A DNA stretch of 64,000 bases. Origin: Clostridium fessum. Lineage in GTDB: Bacteria; Bacillota; Clostridia; Lachnospirales; Lachnospiraceae. Positions 1 to 7,081 of this stretch are shown piece by piece (within the stretch, counting starts at the first letter, position 1; each line of letters opens with the position of its first letter). The stretch spans positions 496,001-560,000 of the forward strand of contig NZ_PYLO01000001.1 of the NCBI RefSeq assembly GCF_003024715.1. Direction: 5' to 3'. Under the pieces are notes generated by a model that saw nothing but the letters and a program-made list of their open reading frames with translations, was not told where the DNA came from and did not search any database. A program made the position numbers and the translations under genes.

Positions 1-582
1 ATCGCAGGCGGCTTCGGCGCCGTATTGATGAACGGTGTCAAACGGGGACTTTTCTCCAATGAAGCAGGAAGCGGTTCCGCCCCGTGTGCGGCAGCGACGG
101 CAGAAACCTCCCATCCTGCCAAAGTCGGACTGATGCAGGCGATGGGCGTTTTCATCGACACGCTTCTCTGCACCTGTACAGCCATGATCATGCTGCTGGT
201 CCCGGCTGATAAAATCTCCGGTCTGGAGGGCATGGATCTGCTGCAGGCGGCAATGAGCTGGCATTTCGGGGAATTAGGCGTCATTTTCATAGCCGTAATC
301 CTGTGGCTGTTCAGTTTCACTACCTTCATCGGCATCCTCTTCTACGCCCGCTCCAATGTGAGCTACCTCTTCGGAGACACCTGGGCCGCCCAGACGGCGT
401 ACAAGATTCTCGCCCTGATCATGATGTTTGTCGGCGGACTGACCGCCTACACCTTTGTCTGGGATCTCGGTGATGTCGGTGTCGGTCTGATGACCGTCTT
501 CAACCTGATCGCGCTGATTCCGATGTCGAAAGAAGCGCTTGTAAGCCTGCGGGATTATGAGGCAAAATATAAGAAATCATAG
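1..582 (+). CDS. Sodium:alanine/amino-acid symporter, AGCS family (C-terminal part)
   Basis: The reading frame is open from the first base, so the start lies outside the window; about 193 C-terminal residues are visible. The segment contains the AGCS-type stretch VKRGLFSNEAGSGSAP followed by several hydrophobic helices (around LLCTCTAMIMLLV, VIFIAVILWLFSF and ILALIMMFVGGLTAY) and a charged cytoplasmic tail ending in KYKKS. AGCS proteins are inner-membrane carriers that import alanine, glycine or glutamine with sodium. Substrate cannot be told from this part. It converges on the AICAR transformylase gene, and both genes share the terminator that follows. Confidence 0.9.
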   Translation: MAGGFGAVLMNGVKRGLFSNEAGSGSAPCAAATAETSHPAKVGLMQAMGVFIDTLLCTCTAMIMLLVPADKISGLEGMDLLQAAMSWHFGELGVIFIAVILWLFSFTTFIGILFYARSNVSYLFGDTWAAQTAYKILALIMMFVGGLTAYTFVWDLGDVGVGLMTVFNLIALIPMSKEALVSLRDYEAKYKKS

Positions 583-599
583 CCACTTTATTTCGAAAT

Positions 600-645
600 A
601 AAAAGGGCGTGTGAAAAAACGAGAGTTTTTTCACACGCCCTTTTT
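600..645. terminator. Bidirectional intrinsic terminator
   Basis: A perfect 21-bp inverted repeat (600-620 and 625-645) with a GAGA loop is bordered by an A run on one side and a T run on the other. It lies between the convergent symporter and AICAR transformylase genes, so it can stop transcription from both sides. Confidence 0.93.
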
Positions 646-647
646 CA

Positions 648-1826
648 TTAATGATGGAACAGACGGATTCCCGTAAATGCCATTACAATGCCATATTTAT
701 TGCAAACCTCGATTACATTGTCATCACGAACCGATCCGCCCGGCTGTGCGATGTACTGAACGCCGCTCTTGTGCGCGCGCTCAATGTTGTCGCCAAATGG
801 GAAGAATGCATCAGAACCAATGGTTACACCCTTCATGCCGTCCAGCCATGCGCGTTTTTCCTCACGGGTAAATACCGGCGGTTTTACCTTGAAAATTTTC
901 TGCCATGCGCCCTCTTCCAGCACATCCATATATTCTTCTCCGATATAAACATCGATCGCATTGTCGCGGTCTGCACGCTTGATTCCATCCACAAACTGAA
1001 GATTTAACACCTGCGGAGATTGGCGCAGATACCAGTTGTCGGCTTTCTGACCTGCCAGACGGGTACAATGTACACGGGACTGCTGACCTGCGCCGATACC
1101 GATCGCCTGTCCATCCTTCACGTAGCAGACAGAGTTGGACTGTGTATATTTCAGGGTAATCAAAGATACGATCATGTCGATCTTCGCGTTATCCGGCAGC
1201 TCTTTATTCTCAGTCACGATATTCTCCAGCAGCTCACGGTTGATTGCCAGATTATTTCTACCCTGCTCAAAGGTCACGCCAAATACCTGTTTGCGCTCCA
1301 CCGGAGCTGGTACATAATCCGGATCGATTTCAATGACATTGTACTTGCCATTTTTCTTTGATTCCAGAATCTCCAGAGCCTCCTTGGTATATCCCGGAGC
1401 AATCACGCCATCCGATACTTCTCTCTTGATGATGCGCGCCGTATCTGCATCGCAGACATCCGACAGAGAAATAAAATCGCCGAAGGAAGACATGCGGTCT
1501 GCACCTCGTGCTCTGGCATATGCACACGCAAGCGGAGATAAGTCTCCCATATCATCGACCCAGTAAATCTTACGCATCGTCTCGTCTAACGGAAGTCCTA
1601 CCGCTGCACCTGCCGGCGAAACATGTTTAAAAGAAGTTGCCGCCGGAAGCCCAGTTGCCTCTTTCAGTTCTCTTACCAGCTGCCAGCCATTGAACGCATC
1701 CAGGAAATTGATATATCCCGGTTTGCCGCAAAGTACCTTGATCGGAAGCTCACTGCCGTCCGCCATAAAAATGCGGGACGGTTTCTGGTTCGGGTTGCAT
1801 CCATATTTTAACTCAAGTTCGTTCAT
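648..1826 (-). CDS. purH: AICAR transformylase (stand-alone formyltransferase domain of PurH)
   Basis: About 392 residues related to the C-terminal formyltransferase half of PurH, which transfers a formyl group from 10-formyl-THF to AICAR. The family signature SFKHVSPAGAAVG is present near residue 55. The inosinicase half found in standard ~510-residue PurH is absent; that reaction is supplied by the gene just upstream (2126-2839). The start at 1826 (MNELELKYG) is chosen because an AGGAGG sits 7 bases before it; the in-frame ATGs further upstream have no proper spacing. It is probably co-transcribed with the cyclohydrolase, despite a repeat-filled gap of about 300 bases between them. The symbol purH is used by function and does not imply the bifunctional enzyme. 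Confidence 0.88.
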   Translation of the reverse strand: MNELELKYGCNPNQKPSRIFMADGSELPIKVLCGKPGYINFLDAFNGWQLVRELKEATGLPAATSFKHVSPAGAAVGLPLDETMRKIYWVDDMGDLSPLACAYARARGADRMSSFGDFISLSDVCDADTARIIKREVSDGVIAPGYTKEALEILESKKNGKYNVIEIDPDYVPAPVERKQVFGVTFEQGRNNLAINRELLENIVTENKELPDNAKIDMIVSLITLKYTQSNSVCYVKDGQAIGIGAGQQSRVHCTRLAGQKADNWYLRQSPQVLNLQFVDGIKRADRDNAIDVYIGEEYMDVLEEGAWQKIFKVKPPVFTREEKRAWLDGMKGVTIGSDAFFPFGDNIERAHKSGVQYIAQPGGSVRDDNVIEVCNKYGIVMAFTGIRLFHH

Positions 1827-1873
1827 CTTCATTCCTCCTGTATACCCATTTAAACGCATGATTCAAATGCTGT

Positions 1874-2054
1874 TTCAAGTCGAACGTCCGTGAGACTTGG
1901 CGCGTGATTCTGGTCAGCGAAGCTGACATATTCTTTACAGAATCACTGCGCATCCTCGCGGAGCGTTTATCTCAGTCGGAGAATGGACTCCCACTGAGAC
2001 AAACTTGCTATTACTTACCACCTGATGAGGTGGGAGTCTTCTCGACTGAGATAA
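1874..2054. repeat. Modular intergenic repeat, family B, longest copy
   Basis: This 180-bp block lies between the IMP cyclohydrolase and AICAR transformylase genes. Its first ~140 bp match 52339-52480 closely, and its last ~70 bp match 40785-40857 (inverted) and 16222-16266. It folds into several hairpins: CAAGTC/GACTTG at the left end, GATTCTG/CAGAATC enclosing GTCAG..CTGAC, TTATCTCAGTCG/CGACTGAGATAA, and CCACCTGATGAGGTGG. The submodule GCGCATCCTCGCGGAGCG also occurs in repeat C1 at 10141. It has no coding capacity. Because it sits inside a likely operon it would be transcribed and could act as a structured spacer. Confidence 0.75.
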
Positions 2055-2125
2055 ACAATTTTGTTTCTGACCTGTTTTCATTTTCAGACGGTTTTTGACT
2101 TTTTTAACTATTTTCCAGTCTGTTC

Positions 2126-2839
2126 CTACTTATTTTTGTTAATGATCTTCGTCTGTGTCTCTCTGGTCGCAATATCAATATAGCGCACAAACAGAGATAC
2201 CTTATTATCCGGGTTCAGATTCTCCCAGAGTGTCGCTACAAACTCATCCAGGCTGTCCGGAATCTCGATCTTTTTCGGCTCACCCTCGAAGCTCGGAAGC
2301 GGATTGCCGTCGTGCATATAGGTGTGGATGAAATGTCCCTCGCCTGCAACCGGCTTCTCATACGCATATGTATAACGATGGCAGGAATCCGGATTGCCGT
2401 CGTTGGATTTCAGAATCGACAGCGCATAGTTGTAACCGCCATCCTCGATATGCAGGATACCGGAAATACGAGGTGTGTAGTTCGGCGCATCCGGCTCAAA
2501 CTCGCGGCTTCTGAGGGACTGCTCAAAGGTCATCTGGCGATCCATTCCCTCATAAATCGTATCAGTCTGATCGCCGTTGGTCACGATCGTTTTATTTCCC
2601 AGCACACGGACCGGTGCATAGATAATCAGACTCGGATCTTCCAGCTTCGCCGGATCAAATGCCTGTGTGCGGATGCCCTCACCTTCTTCTACAAACACAC
2701 GGTTGCGGCTGTTCTCGCTTCTTCCCATGATAAAGTATGCCGTAACCGCCTTCTTTCCGTCCGGCGTCCGTCCAATGATAATTCCGCGTCCCGGATAAGA
2801 ATTGTTTTTCAGTTCCTCTGCTATCGATACAGTCTTCAT
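2126..2839 (-). CDS. IMP cyclohydrolase (stand-alone, PurO/IMP_cyclohyd type)
   Basis: A protein of about 237 residues of the single-domain IMP cyclohydrolase family first known from archaea. It closes the ring of FAICAR to give IMP, the last step of purine synthesis. Visible family stretches include SYPGRGIIIGRTPDGKK near the N terminus, then YFIMGRSENSRNRVF and GDQTDTIYEGM. The start at 2839 (MKTVSIAEEL) follows a GGAGGA, although the spacing is rather long (about 13 bases). Together with the downstream transformylase it replaces bifunctional PurH. A likely promoter lies at 2889-2916. Confidence 0.87.
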   Translation of the reverse strand: MKTVSIAEELKNNSYPGRGIIIGRTPDGKKAVTAYFIMGRSENSRNRVFVEEGEGIRTQAFDPAKLEDPSLIIYAPVRVLGNKTIVTNGDQTDTIYEGMDRQMTFEQSLRSREFEPDAPNYTPRISGILHIEDGGYNYALSILKSNDGNPDSCHRYTYAYEKPVAGEGHFIHTYMHDGNPLPSFEGEPKKIEIPDSLDEFVATLWENLNPDNKVSLFVRYIDIATRETQTKIINKNK

Positions 2840-2888
2840 AATGGCAAAGCTTCCTCCTTCATTGTTGTGCAATAATTCACTACTTTAT

Positions 2889-2916
2889 ATTTTACCACAT
2901 TCTATTCTCATTTCCA
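2889..2916 (-). promoter_or_regulatory. Probable promoter of the IMP cyclohydrolase-AICAR transformylase operon
   Basis: Read on the minus strand: TGGAAA (2911-2916), 16 bases, then TAAAAT (2889-2894), about 50 bases before the chosen start codon. The -35 match is only partial. Confidence 0.5.
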
Positions 2917-3057
2917 GTTAGATTTATTGATTTGTTTTCAGAAGTATTGCTTATATATAATACTGGTATTATTTTTTATTCTAATAAACATATAAAAGCA
3001 CCTGCATTCTTTTACAAATGCTCTGCACTACTTCATGACAAACCGCCCTTTTACCGA

Positions 3058-3190
3058 GTTACTGTTCACGCATACGTGCCCAGTAACGGAATTTGCCGTG
3101 GCTTCGCATTTAAATACGGCAAATTCCTGCTGCCACCACGTTTTCTTACGGCACTTTCAGTTCCAAAAGTGCCTACCCGGGAACAGTAAC
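3058..3190. mobile_element. 133-bp MITE, copy 1
   Basis: The element begins GTTACTGTTCACG and ends with the near-inverse GGAACAGTAAC. It is flanked by a perfect 8-bp direct repeat TTTACCGA at 3050-3057 and 3191-3198, the mark of a transposition event. Inside are a 30-bp near-palindrome (3058-3087), a 12-bp stem (3088-3099 with 3116-3127) and an 8-bp stem (3150-3157 with 3166-3173). Two more full copies lie at 46293-46425 and 59279-59411, differing from this one at only two or three positions. No transposase is encoded, so mobility must come from elsewhere in the genome. Confidence 0.92.
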
Positions 3191-3230
3191 TTTACCGATG
3201 CTTGTGAACAAAATACATCATAAAACAGAC

Positions 3231-3259
3231 TGTTCAATCTGTACAATTCGGTGTATAAT
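3231..3259 (+). promoter_or_regulatory. Probable promoter of upp
   Basis: A consensus TATAAT at 3254-3259 is preceded at 17 bases by TGTTCA (3231-3236), a weak -35. It lies 160 bases before upp and 33 bases downstream of the right target duplication of MITE copy 1. The ~150-base leader shows no structure I recognise. Confidence 0.5.
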
Positions 3260-3418
3260 TAAAGAAAATATGCCATCAGGGCGATACATTTCACATATGT
3301 ATACAGATTTTGGGAAATGACGGCATGAAGATAGCACAAAATTCGCAAGCGGTCTGCGCTATGCACCGTTACGAAAAAACGTTCATCATCAAAATTCAAG
3401 AAAAGGCAGGTTATGAAT

Positions 3419-4048
3419 ATGAAAAATGTAACAATTCTCGACCACCCGTTGATTCAGCACAAGATCTCGCTCCTCCGCAACAAGAACACCGGAACCAACG
3501 AATTCCGTTCCCTGACCGATGAGATTGCGATGCTGATGGGCTATGAAGCGCTTCGCGATCTTCCGCTGGAAGATCAGGAAGTAGAAACTCCGATCGAAAC
3601 CTGCAGCACTCCGATGCTGGCTGGTAAAAAACTTGCCGTTGTCCCGATCTTACGTGCCGGTCTCGGTATGGTAAATGGTATTCTGGCACTCGTTCCGTCC
3701 GCAAAGGTTGGTCACATCGGACTCTACCGCGACGAGACAACCCATGAGCCGCACGAATACTACTGCAAGCTGCCAACCCCGATCGAACTGCGTACCATCG
3801 TTGTCACCGACCCGATGCTGGCAACCGGCGGTTCCGCAGTGGAGGCAATCGACTTTATCAAAGCACGCGGCGGAAAGAACATCAAATTCATGGCAATCAT
3901 CGCTGCTCCGGAAGGATTAAAGAGACTGCATGAGGCACATCCGGATGTCCAGATCTATGTCGGTCATGTCGATCGCTGCCTGAATGAAAACGCTTACATC
4001 TGCCCAGGTCTGGGGGATGCAGGGGATCGGATTTTTGGTACGAAATAA
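3419..4048 (+). CDS. upp: Uracil phosphoribosyltransferase
   Basis: A cytosolic salvage enzyme that converts uracil and PRPP to UMP. The 209 residues match the usual length of bacterial Upp. The PRPP-binding loop [13 protein letters not shown] (residues ~126-138) and the C-terminal uracil-binding stretch [15 protein letters not shown] are both intact. The start at 3419 ([10 protein letters not shown]) is preferred over the ATG six bases earlier because it is 8 bases from AGGCAGG. It is a single-gene unit between the MITE-bearing gap and a terminator shared with fbp. Confidence 0.95.
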   Translation: MKNVTILDHPLIQHKISLLRNKNTGTNEFRSLTDEIAMLMGYEALRDLPLEDQEVETPIETCSTPMLAGKKLAVVPILRAGLGMVNGILALVPSAKVGHIGLYRDETTHEPHEYYCKLPTPIELRTIVVTDPMLATGGSAVEAIDFIKARGGKNIKFMAIIAAPEGLKRLHEAHPDVQIYVGHVDRCLNENAYICPGLGDAGDRIFGTK

Positions 4049-4065
4049 TACTATAGCATTCACAA

Positions 4066-4101
4066 AAAATCGCTCTTCCCTCTTCCGGGTTGAGCGATTT
4101 T
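4066..4101. terminator. Terminator shared by upp and fbp
   Basis: AAAATCGCTC (4066-4075) pairs with GAGCGATTTT (4092-4101). A-rich and T-rich flanks let it work in both directions between the convergent genes. Confidence 0.75.
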
Positions 4102-4138
4102 CCATTTTATCTTTATTTAAGATTTCGTTCTCAAATCG

Positions 4139-6097
4139 CTATCGCGTAAATTTTTCTGCTATAGCACCGCTATAGTACGCATTCAGCAATTTTTCCAGAT
4201 CCTTGATCTTCTCTTTCAGTTCCCGTCCGATATCGGTATCCCCGACGCACTTGCGCTCCGGCACCCATTTGACCATACGGCTCTCGGAGTGGATATCACT
4301 CTCCTTCTCGATCGCCGCCTCGGTGGACTCAAACGGATCGTGCGCTGCCAGAATCAGACCGTAGGAGTTGTAAATCAGCGTATACCCCGCGATACCGGTT
4401 TCTTTCTGATATGCCCTTGAGAAACCACCGTCGATGACGAGAAGCTTACCGCCGCATTTGAGCGGGCTCTCGCCGTCTTTGGATTTGACCGGGACGTGAC
4501 CGTTGATGATGTGCGCGCCCTCCGGCTCCAGACCGAATTCACGGAGAATGCGGTCAAGCACTTCCTCATTTTCCAGCATATCGTAATACGGATTTTTTAC
4601 TTCTTTATGTGTCTCTTTTTCTGCCAGAAAATAGCGTTCAAACGTTGCCATCTTGTCCTTGCCGAACAGCGGGGAATTTTCATTCAGCCAGATATACCAC
4701 ATCATATCCCTGCCTTTTTCCCGCTCTGCCTTATCGACCGCGACAAACCCCTTGCGGACATAATTGTCCAAAATATCGTACAGCGCCTTTCCCTTATATT
4801 GCTTGCCGTAGATCTCTACCTCCTTGAAGGTACCGTCCTTATTTAACGGAACGCAGCCATGGTAGAGAAGGTTATTGTTGTATACTTTATAGAGACTTCC
4901 CTTCGCCAGCAGAAACTTCATATGCTGCTGCAGCTTCTCGCAGTTCATGAACGCACGTTCCAGACGTTCCATGATATCCGCTTCTTCCGGTGTAAATGCA
5001 TATGGATCCTTCGGATCCACCGTCGGGAAATTCATATCGAGCATCTTGTACTCTTTGCCATCCATTTCCAGAACGCCGCGTTCAAAATCAATATGATGCA
5101 GAAGATTTCGTTTCTCCAGACCAAATTCCGGATGGCGCTTGATGATCTGCCCTTCCGCCTTGAACTGGATGATCGAGATCGCCTTGTGCATCTTCTGGTT
5201 CATCTCGCGCTCAGACGCACTGTAAGAGTCACTGCCCTTCAACTGGAAGCAGGTGCACGGGTCATCCCCATATGTATTGATCGCAAAGGTTGCCAATGGA
5301 AGAAGGTTGATGCCGTAACCATCCTCCAAAATATCCAGGTTTCCATATCTCGCGCAGATACGGATTGCGTTTGCAATACAGCCCATCTGTCCCGCTGCCG
5401 CGCCCATCCAGAGCACATCGTGATTGCCCCACTGGACATCAATCGAGTGATAGGTCATCATCTTGTCCATGATGATATGCGGTCCCGGACCCCTGTCATA
5501 GATATCGCCTACGATATGAAGATGATCGACCGTCAGGCGCTGAATCAGCTCGCTTAGCGCTATAATAAAGGCTTTCGCCCGTCCCACACGGACAATCGTC
5601 TGGACGATGGCATCGTAGTAGGATTCCTTGTCCTGCAGATCACCGCGCTCAGTCAGAAGTTCTTCCAGCACATAGGCAAATTCCTTCGGAAGCGCCTTGC
5701 GGATCTTCGAACGCGTGTACTTGCTCGCTGCCCGGCGGCAGACCGCAATCAGACGATAGAGTGTGATCTTATACCAGTCATCCGGGTTCTTCTCCGTCTG
5801 CAGAATCCGGCTCATTTTCTCCGCCGGATAGTAAATAAGGGTTGCCAGTGACTGCTTATCCTGACGGCTCAGGGTATTTCCAAATACATCGTCAATCTTT
5901 CGCTTGACGGAACCGGAACCATTTTTCAATACATGAGAAAATGCCTCGTATTCCCCATGGATATCGGTCAGGAAATGTTCCGTTCCTTTCGGCAGATTTA
6001 AGATCGATTCCAGATTGATGATCTCCGTCGATGCCGCTGCAATCGTCGGGTAAAGCTCTGCCAGTCGATCCAGATAACGCGCCTGCAATGATTTCAT
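4139..6097 (-). CDS. fbp: Fructose-1,6-bisphosphatase, class III
   Basis: A gluconeogenic enzyme of 652 residues, close to the ~670-residue class III enzyme of Bacillus. Class III FBPases belong to the calcineurin-like metallophosphatases. The metal-binding signatures are visible: LTDIHGEYEAF near residue 42, IVGDIYDRGPGPH near 185 and WGNHDVLWMGA near 215. The long N-terminal reading-frame extension was dropped, because AGGAGGGG precedes the ATG at 6097 (MKSLQARYLDRL) by about 11 bases. It is separated from the upstream GNAT gene by a strong hairpin, so it is probably its own unit. Confidence 0.94.
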   Translation of the reverse strand: MKSLQARYLDRLAELYPTIAAASTEIINLESILNLPKGTEHFLTDIHGEYEAFSHVLKNGSGSVKRKIDDVFGNTLSRQDKQSLATLIYYPAEKMSRILQTEKNPDDWYKITLYRLIAVCRRAASKYTRSKIRKALPKEFAYVLEELLTERGDLQDKESYYDAIVQTIVRVGRAKAFIIALSELIQRLTVDHLHIVGDIYDRGPGPHIIMDKMMTYHSIDVQWGNHDVLWMGAAAGQMGCIANAIRICARYGNLDILEDGYGINLLPLATFAINTYGDDPCTCFQLKGSDSYSASEREMNQKMHKAISIIQFKAEGQIIKRHPEFGLEKRNLLHHIDFERGVLEMDGKEYKMLDMNFPTVDPKDPYAFTPEEADIMERLERAFMNCEKLQQHMKFLLAKGSLYKVYNNNLLYHGCVPLNKDGTFKEVEIYGKQYKGKALYDILDNYVRKGFVAVDKAEREKGRDMMWYIWLNENSPLFGKDKMATFERYFLAEKETHKEVKNPYYDMLENEEVLDRILREFGLEPEGAHIINGHVPVKSKDGESPLKCGGKLLVIDGGFSRAYQKETGIAGYTLIYNSYGLILAAHDPFESTEAAIEKESDIHSESRMVKWVPERKCVGDTDIGRELKEKIKDLEKLLNAYYSGAIAEKFTR

Positions 6098-6255
6098 GTT
6101 TTCTCTAACCCCTCCTGTTTGCGGACGCCCCTTTTGACCCTTTTTCACCCAATCCCGTGCAGCCTGCTTCCGATGCCCGTTATGCATATAAAACACACGC
6201 AAAAGATACACGCAGAAAGATGGAAAAGAATTTGTAATGCTTGTTGCAAACAATT

Positions 6256-6336
6256 ACAAAAAATCGAAATGGCGTCTCATTTTTAATTCTGATACTTGTA
6301 TCTTATCACACTTCTATTAAAAACGCCATTTCGATT
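6256..6336 (-). terminator. Large stem-loop between the GNAT gene and fbp
   Basis: A perfect 14-bp inverted repeat (6262-6275 with 6323-6336) encloses 47 bases that hold an inner hairpin GATAC/GTATC. On the minus strand the stem runs into TTTTTT, so it looks like the terminator of the valS-GNAT unit. The loop also contains possible -10 sequences for fbp, so a regulatory role is possible. Confidence 0.6.
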
Positions 6337-6389
6337 CCTATAATAAGTATTATTAGTATTTGCGGGCAATCACGTATTTCTTCTTAAAT

Positions 6390-6887
6390 TTAAAACTTAT
6401 ACCGCATCTGATACCAGATCACGTTTCCATGCACCGATTCCGAGATCCCCTCATTCACAAATCCAAACTTGGCATAATAGGCTATCAATTTTTCCTTGCA
6501 CGTCAACACAAGTCCCTTCCTCCCCTGTTTTCTGGCATCCTCGATGGCGCACTGGAGCAACTGTCCCGCATAGCCATGTTTCCGGTATGCCGGGATCGTA
6601 TTGACACCAAAAATCATCTGCCATGCGCCGTTTTCATCGTGCATTTCTGCCCGTTCGTACATCTCATCCGTCAGATCCGGCTTGTCTGTGACGAAGCCGT
6701 CCACAAACGCAATCAGCTTTTCGCCTTCAAACATGAGCCAGAAATGATTTCCATAATACTTAATTCTCTCCTCAAACTCCTCTTTCGTTGCGGCTTCCGC
6801 TGCCGGAAAGCATTCTGCTTCCACGGCTGCAATCTGAGCCAGATCTGCTATTGTCGCTGTTCTTATCTCCATAATATCTCGTATCAT
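6390..6887 (-). CDS. GNAT-family N-acetyltransferase
   Basis: A cytosolic acetyltransferase of about 165 residues; its substrate is unknown. The acetyl-CoA-binding motif A is seen as FGVNTIPAYRKHGYAGQLL, followed by the C-terminal beta-bulge region LTCKEKLIAYYAKFGF. The start at 6887 (MIRDIMEIRTATIADL) is chosen because GAGG lies 8 bases upstream; MEIRTAT five codons later is an alternative. It follows valS by about 190 bases in the same direction and may be read from the same T-box leader. Confidence 0.85.
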   Translation of the reverse strand: MIRDIMEIRTATIADLAQIAAVEAECFPAAEAATKEEFEERIKYYGNHFWLMFEGEKLIAFVDGFVTDKPDLTDEMYERAEMHDENGAWQMIFGVNTIPAYRKHGYAGQLLQCAIEDARKQGRKGLVLTCKEKLIAYYAKFGFVNEGISESVHGNVIWYQMRYKF

Positions 6888-7081
6888 CCAATTATCCTCG
6901 TTCGAGGATAAAAAAATAATCTCCTTTCTCTCTTCAAAGGCATTCGCCCATATAAATAAAAACAGAATAATTTCGGTTCTTTCTTTGCAAATAAGCCAAT
7001 GCATATAGTTTTCCCCATACACATCGGCTTATTTCACGCATCAGGCGGATCTCTCGATCCTGCCTTTTACTTCATATTCAA

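Noticed and set aside
3035-3223. A conserved small protein shared by reading frames at 3035-3223, 46159-46485 and 59246-59461 (all containing THTCPVTEFAVASHLNTANS)
   Set aside because: The shared peptide is just translation of the 133-bp MITE in one open frame. The three frames have no common ribosome-binding site, and the identity stops exactly at the element ends.
4859-5557. Long plus-strand open frame of 232 codons opposite fbp
   Set aside because: It is a shadow of the class III FBPase gene, which has clear family motifs and a good start site.
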